From an uncultured Clostridia bacterium (GTDB lineage Bacteria > Bacillota > Clostridia > TANB77 > CAG-508), in contig CANRFE010000052.1 of assembly GCA_947629805.1 (NCBI GenBank), positions 1-9,152 on the forward strand: 9,152 bases of DNA, read 5' to 3'. Shown one piece after another: positions 5,656 through 9,152 of the stretch (position 1 is its first letter; each line of letters begins with the position of its first letter). The translations under genes were made by a program, and so were the position numbers. The notes under the pieces were generated by a model. That model was not told the DNA's origin. It made no database searches and worked only from the letters and a program-made list of their open reading frames with translations.

Positions 5656-6654
5656 ATGTCTTTTATTGAAGAGATTAAAAAGAGGGCCAAACAAGATATA
5701 AAAACAATTGTGTTACCAGAAAGTCAGGATATCCGTGTTATAAAAGCAACAGAACAAGTATTAAAAGAAGGATATGCGGACATTATATTAGTAGGAAATA
5801 AAGAAAAAATTTTTACTCTTGCCAAAGAAAATAAAATTCATCTAGAAGGCGTAAAAATTGTAGATCCTAAAACAAGTGAAAAATTAAGTTTTTATGCGAA
5901 TCAATTTTATGAATTAAGAAAAGCAAAGGGAATGACTTTAGAAAAAGCCAAAGAATATATGAAAGATGCAGTTTATTTTGGTATGATGATGGTAAAAGAA
6001 AAAGATGCCGATGGTTTAGTATCGGGAGCTTGCCATTCTACAGCAGATACCCTAAGACCTGCTTTACAGATTTTAAAAACAGCACCCGGAACAAAATTAG
6101 TATCTGCCTTTTTCTTAATGGTAGTTCCTAACTGTGAGTATGGAGAAAAAGGAGCTTTTGTTTTTGGAGATTGTGGGTTGAATGAATATCCAGATCCAGA
6201 ATCTTTATCTGAAATTGCCATTTCTTCTGCAAGAAGTTTTCAACAATTAATTGGAAAAGAGCCAAGAGTAGCCATGCTTTCCTATTCTTCTTATGGAAGT
6301 GCACATTCTCCTCTTACCGATAAAGTAGTAGAAGCCACCAAATTATTAAAAGAAAAAATGCCAGATTTAATAGCAGATGGAGAGTTACAATTAGATGCTG
6401 CTATTCTTCCAGAAATTGCAGCTTCTAAAGCTCCAGGAAGTCCTTTAGAAGGAAAAGCCAATACTTTAATTTTCCCAGATTTGGATGCAGGAAATATTGG
6501 TTATAAATTAGTGCAACGATTGGCCAAAGCAGAAGCTTATGGACCACTTTGCCAAGGAATTGCAAGGCCAGTTAACGACTTATCAAGAGGATGCTCTTTT
6601 GAAGATATAGCAGGTGTTATTGCAATTACTGCAGTGCAAGCACAAAACAATTAA
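5656..6654 (+). CDS. pta: Phosphate acetyltransferase
   Basis: Cytoplasmic enzyme converting acetyl-CoA and phosphate to acetyl phosphate and CoA, first step of the acetate-forming, ATP-yielding route. At 332 residues it is the short form, without the N-terminal DRTGG and regulatory domains of enterobacterial Pta. Family blocks in order: TIVLPESQDIRVIKAT (17-32), DADGLVSGACHSTADTLRPA (116-135), FVFGDCGLNEYPDPESL, ARVAMLSYSSYGSA-type block (here PRVAMLSYSSYGSA), GSPLEGKANTLIFPDLDAGN, and the C-terminal ARPVNDLSRGCS, whose Arg belongs to the active site in the characterised archaeal enzyme. AAGGAGGG (5637-5644) lies about 12 bases upstream of the ATG. A promoter precedes it, and acetate kinase follows after 37 bp in the same operon. 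The sequence appears intact. Confidence 0.96.
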   Translation: MSFIEEIKKRAKQDIKTIVLPESQDIRVIKATEQVLKEGYADIILVGNKEKIFTLAKENKIHLEGVKIVDPKTSEKLSFYANQFYELRKAKGMTLEKAKEYMKDAVYFGMMMVKEKDADGLVSGACHSTADTLRPALQILKTAPGTKLVSAFFLMVVPNCEYGEKGAFVFGDCGLNEYPDPESLSEIAISSARSFQQLIGKEPRVAMLSYSSYGSAHSPLTDKVVEATKLLKEKMPDLIADGELQLDAAILPEIAASKAPGSPLEGKANTLIFPDLDAGNIGYKLVQRLAKAEAYGPLCQGIARPVNDLSRGCSFEDIAGVIAITAVQAQNN

Positions 6655-6691
6655 AATGAAAAAGCAAAAAAGAAAGAAAGGAAAAAGAAAA

Positions 6692-7918
6692 ATGAAAATT
6701 TTAGTCTTAAATAGTGGAAGTTCATCCGTAAAATATCAACTAATTGATATGGAAAACGAACAAGTATTAGCCAAAGGAAATTACGAAAAAATTGGTTCCA
6801 AAGATTCTTTCGTAGTACACAAAGTAGGAAAAGAAAAATATAGATATGAAAGAGAAGCAAAAAATCATGAAGAAGCAATTTCTTTTGTGCTTTCTCAATT
6901 TACTGATAAAGAACATGGTGTAATTTCTTCTTTAGACGAAATTACAGCAATAGGCCATAGAGTAGTTCATGGAGGCGAAAAATTCAATAAATCTGTTATC
7001 ATTACAGAAGAAGTAATCCAAACTATAAAAGATTGTATTCCTTTAGCACCACTTCATAACCCAGCAGCTTTAGTAGGAATAGAAGCTTGTGAAAAAGTAA
7101 TGAAAGGTAAGAAAAATATAGCTGTATTTGATACAGCCTTTCATCAAACTATTCCAGAGGAAAGATATCTTTATCCTATTCCTTATGAATATTATGAAAA
7201 ATATGGAATTCGAAAATATGGTTTCCATGGAACTTCACACAGATATGTATCGCATAGAGTAGCAGAACTAGTAGGAAAACCAATAGAAAACTTAAAAACC
7301 ATTGTATGCCACTTAGGGCAAGGAGCAAGTTTATGTGCTGTAGAAAATGGAAAGTCGGTAGATACCTCTATGGGATTTACTCCACTTGCTGGAATTGCAA
7401 TGGGAACAAGAAGTGGAGACTTAGACCCTTCTATCGTAACCTTTTTAATGAAAAAAGAAAATTTCACACCAGAGGAAATGGAAAACATTTTAAATAAAAA
7501 ATCAGGTTTACTTGGAATTTCAGGAATTTCTCAAGATAACCGTGATTTATTAGAGGAAATTAACAAAAACTCAGAACATGCCAAAAGAGCTAAAATTGCT
7601 TTAGAAACTTATTGCTACATTATCGCACAATATATTGCAAAATATGCTGTTGCTATGAACGGCGTAGATGTAATTGCTTTTGCAGGAGGAGTAGGAGAAA
7701 GAGGACCCGACGAAAGAAAAATGATTTGTGAACGTCTAGCTTGGATGGGAGTAAAATTAGACTTAGAAGCAAATCAAGTAAAAGCAGAAGAAAGAGAAAT
7801 TTCTAGCAAAGATTCCAAAATAAAAGTATGGATCGTTCCAACAGAAGAAGAATTAATGATTGCAAGAGACACAAAAGACCTGTTTTTGGGGACGGAGGAA
7901 AAAAACAGTTGTAACTAA
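6692..7918 (+). CDS. ackA: Acetate kinase (first copy)
   Basis: Transfers phosphate from acetyl phosphate to ADP, giving acetate and ATP; ASKHA-fold cytoplasmic enzyme of 408 residues. Active-site residues by family position: Asn7 with SGSSSVK (Ser10, Ser12, Lys14), Arg90 in GHRVVHGG, Asp147 in VFDTAFHQT, His179 in GFHGTSH, Arg240 in MGTRSGDLDP, Glu336 in GGVGE and Glu386 in PTEEEL. The start is the ATG at 6692, which matches the family N-terminus MKILVLNSGSSS and follows AAAGG (6677-6681). The frame is open further upstream, but only by overlapping pta. The C-terminus is odd: after ARDTKD comes LFLGTEEKNSCN, encoded by a palindromic GGGGACGG element, where the second copy ends ARDTKEIVEKQ. 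The catalytic core is unaffected. Confidence 0.95.
   Translation: MKILVLNSGSSSVKYQLIDMENEQVLAKGNYEKIGSKDSFVVHKVGKEKYRYEREAKNHEEAISFVLSQFTDKEHGVISSLDEITAIGHRVVHGGEKFNKSVIITEEVIQTIKDCIPLAPLHNPAALVGIEACEKVMKGKKNIAVFDTAFHQTIPEERYLYPIPYEYYEKYGIRKYGFHGTSHRYVSHRVAELVGKPIENLKTIVCHLGQGASLCAVENGKSVDTSMGFTPLAGIAMGTRSGDLDPSIVTFLMKKENFTPEEMENILNKKSGLLGISGISQDNRDLLEEINKNSEHAKRAKIALETYCYIIAQYIAKYAVAMNGVDVIAFAGGVGERGPDERKMICERLAWMGVKLDLEANQVKAEEREISSKDSKIKVWIVPTEEELMIARDTKDLFLGTEEKNSCN
7880..7908. repeat. REP-like palindrome (GGGGACGG core) forming the 3' end of the first ackA
   Basis: CTGTTTTT (7880-7887) and AAAAACAG (7901-7908) are exact inverted repeats around a 13-base GC-rich core, GGGGACGGAGG plus AA, which stands out in very AT-rich DNA. 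From memory, short palindromes with a GGGGACGG core are scattered in many Firmicutes genomes, often with REP-associated tyrosine transposases. No second copy or transposase is in this window. It supplies the last codons of ackA, and could also form a weak hairpin between the two kinase genes. Confidence 0.55.
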
Positions 7919-7946
7919 AAAATAAAAAGTTTTATAAGGAGAAACT

Positions 7947-9143
7947 ATGAAAATATTAGTAATTAATTGTGGTAGTTCCTCATTAAAATATCAATTAATT
8001 GATATGGAAAAGGAACAGATATTAGCTAAGGGAAACTACGAAAGAATTGGCCAAAAGAATAGCTTTTTAACCCATAAAGTAAAAGAAGAAAAATATGTTT
8101 TAGAAAATCCGGTTGCAAATCATGAACAAGCCTTAGACTTTATGTTAGAACAGTTATTACACAAGCAATATGGCGTAATTGCTTCTTTAGAGGAGATAAG
8201 TGCAATTGGACATAGAGTAGCACACGGAACCGATATTTTTAAAGAATCTGTTTTGATTACAGAAGAGGTAATTCAGAAAATTGAAAGTTGTAAAGAGTTA
8301 GCGCCAATTCATACACCACCTATTTTAAATGGAATTCGAGCTTGTCAAAAGATACTTCCGAACAAACCAATGGTAGCTGTATTTGATACAGCCTTTCATC
8401 AAACTATTCCAGAGGAAAGATATCTTTATCCCATTCCTTATGAATATTACGAAAAATATAAAATGCGTAAATATGGTTTCCACGGAACATCTCATAGATA
8501 TGTTTCAAAACGTTTAGCAGAATTAATGCACGAGAAAATAGAAAATTTGAAAATTGTGGTATGCCATTTGGGACAAGGAGCAAGTTTGTGTGCTGTACAA
8601 AATGGAAAATCTGTAGATACTTCTATGGGTATGACTCCAGTTTCTGGTATTATGATGTGTGCTAGAGCAGGAGATTTAGACCCTTCGATTGTAACCTTTT
8701 TAATGAAAAAAGAAAATTTATCTGTAGAAGAAATAGAAGAGATTCTTAATAAAAAATCAGGAATCTTTGGTATTTCTGGCGTTAGTACAGATTGTCGTGA
8801 TATTGAAAAAGCGGCACAAGAAGGAAATAAAAGAGCAAATTTAGCAAGAGAAGCTTATTGCTATAATGTGGCTCAATATATTGCAAAATATGCCGTAAGT
8901 ATGAACGGGATAGATGCTATAGCCTTTACTGCAGGAGTAGGGGAAAATCAAATTGCTATTCGAAAAGATATTTGTAAACATTTAGAGTGGATGGGAGTAG
9001 AATTAGAAGAAGAAGCAAATCAAGTAAAAGCAGAAGAAAAAGAAATTTCTACCAAAAACTCTAAAGTCAAAGTTTGGATTGTTCCAACTAACGAAGAATT
9101 AGTTATTGCAAGAGATACAAAAGAAATTGTAGAAAAACAATAA
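7947..9143 (+). CDS. ackA: Acetate kinase paralogue (second copy)
   Basis: Full-length ASKHA kinase of 398 residues, collinear and ungapped with the first copy over roughly its first 288 residues, so a tandem duplicate. It keeps Asn7, Ser10, Ser12, Lys14, Arg90, Asp147, His179, Arg240, Glu333 (GVGEN) and Glu383 (TNEEL), so catalysis is likely. Positions that are normally invariant differ: HRVAHGT for HRVVHGG, APIHTPP for APLHNP, and MCARAGD for MGTRSGD. These may alter acyl-substrate preference or kinetics; propionate kinase activity is possible but not shown. AAGGAG (7936-7941) lies five bases before the ATG. The gap to the first copy is 28 bp and holds no terminator or promoter that I can see, so it is co-transcribed with pta and ackA. 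The stop is at 9141-9143, nine bases from the window end. Confidence 0.93.
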   Translation: MKILVINCGSSSLKYQLIDMEKEQILAKGNYERIGQKNSFLTHKVKEEKYVLENPVANHEQALDFMLEQLLHKQYGVIASLEEISAIGHRVAHGTDIFKESVLITEEVIQKIESCKELAPIHTPPILNGIRACQKILPNKPMVAVFDTAFHQTIPEERYLYPIPYEYYEKYKMRKYGFHGTSHRYVSKRLAELMHEKIENLKIVVCHLGQGASLCAVQNGKSVDTSMGMTPVSGIMMCARAGDLDPSIVTFLMKKENLSVEEIEEILNKKSGIFGISGVSTDCRDIEKAAQEGNKRANLAREAYCYNVAQYIAKYAVSMNGIDAIAFTAGVGENQIAIRKDICKHLEWMGVELEEEANQVKAEEKEISTKNSKVKVWIVPTNEELVIARDTKEIVEKQ

Positions 9144-9152
9144 AGAAAAAAA

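Noticed and set aside
6614..6691. Upstream extension of the first acetate kinase into pta
   Set aside because: The extra residues are Lys-rich, overlap the end of pta and are absent from the family N-terminus; the ATG at 6692 has a ribosome binding site and starts the conserved MKILVLNSGSSS.

Overview
The window comes from a low-GC, Gram-positive bacterium, probably an uncultured member of the Clostridia. This is inferred from strongly A-rich coding strands, AGGAGG-type ribosome binding sites, an LPKTG sortase signal, type I cohesin/dockerin modules and a pta-ackA operon. Every gene that can be supported lies on the + strand.

Region 1 (1-328): the last 59 codons of an unrecognised gene, a rho-independent terminator, then a short AT-rich leader with a perfect inverted repeat and a TTGACA box.

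Region 2 (329-5533): a compact cell-surface operon. It encodes (a) a secreted cohesin protein ending in LPKTG, (b) a sortase, (c) a secreted GH73-type N-acetylglucosaminidase carrying SH3, two Ig-like (BIG2) and a C-terminal dockerin domain, and (d) a second secreted cohesin protein with two cadherin-like beta-sandwich domains. Spacing is short throughout and the sortase and hydrolase genes overlap by ATGA. The most economical model is a small cellulosome-like assembly on the cell surface. Sortase fixes scaffold (a) to the wall, scaffold (d) sits in the membrane, and the dockerin of (c) docks a peptidoglycan hydrolase onto one or both. Two genes are broken by apparent one-base insertions: (c) just upstream of its catalytic glutamate, and (d) just upstream of a C-terminal membrane anchor that survives in the next frame. 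Either the assembly contains indel errors or the complex is decaying or switched off in this strain.

Region 3 (5534-5655): a weak terminator overlapping a clear sigma-A-type promoter (TTGTGC-N17-TATAAT).

Region 4 (5656-9143): phosphate acetyltransferase followed by two tandem acetate kinase genes, the substrate-level ATP-forming end of acetate fermentation. The kinases are diverged paralogues that share a nearly identical DNA block, suggesting local gene conversion. The first kinase ends in a GGGGACGG-centred palindrome resembling a REP-like element. The second carries substitutions at positions normally conserved around the active site.
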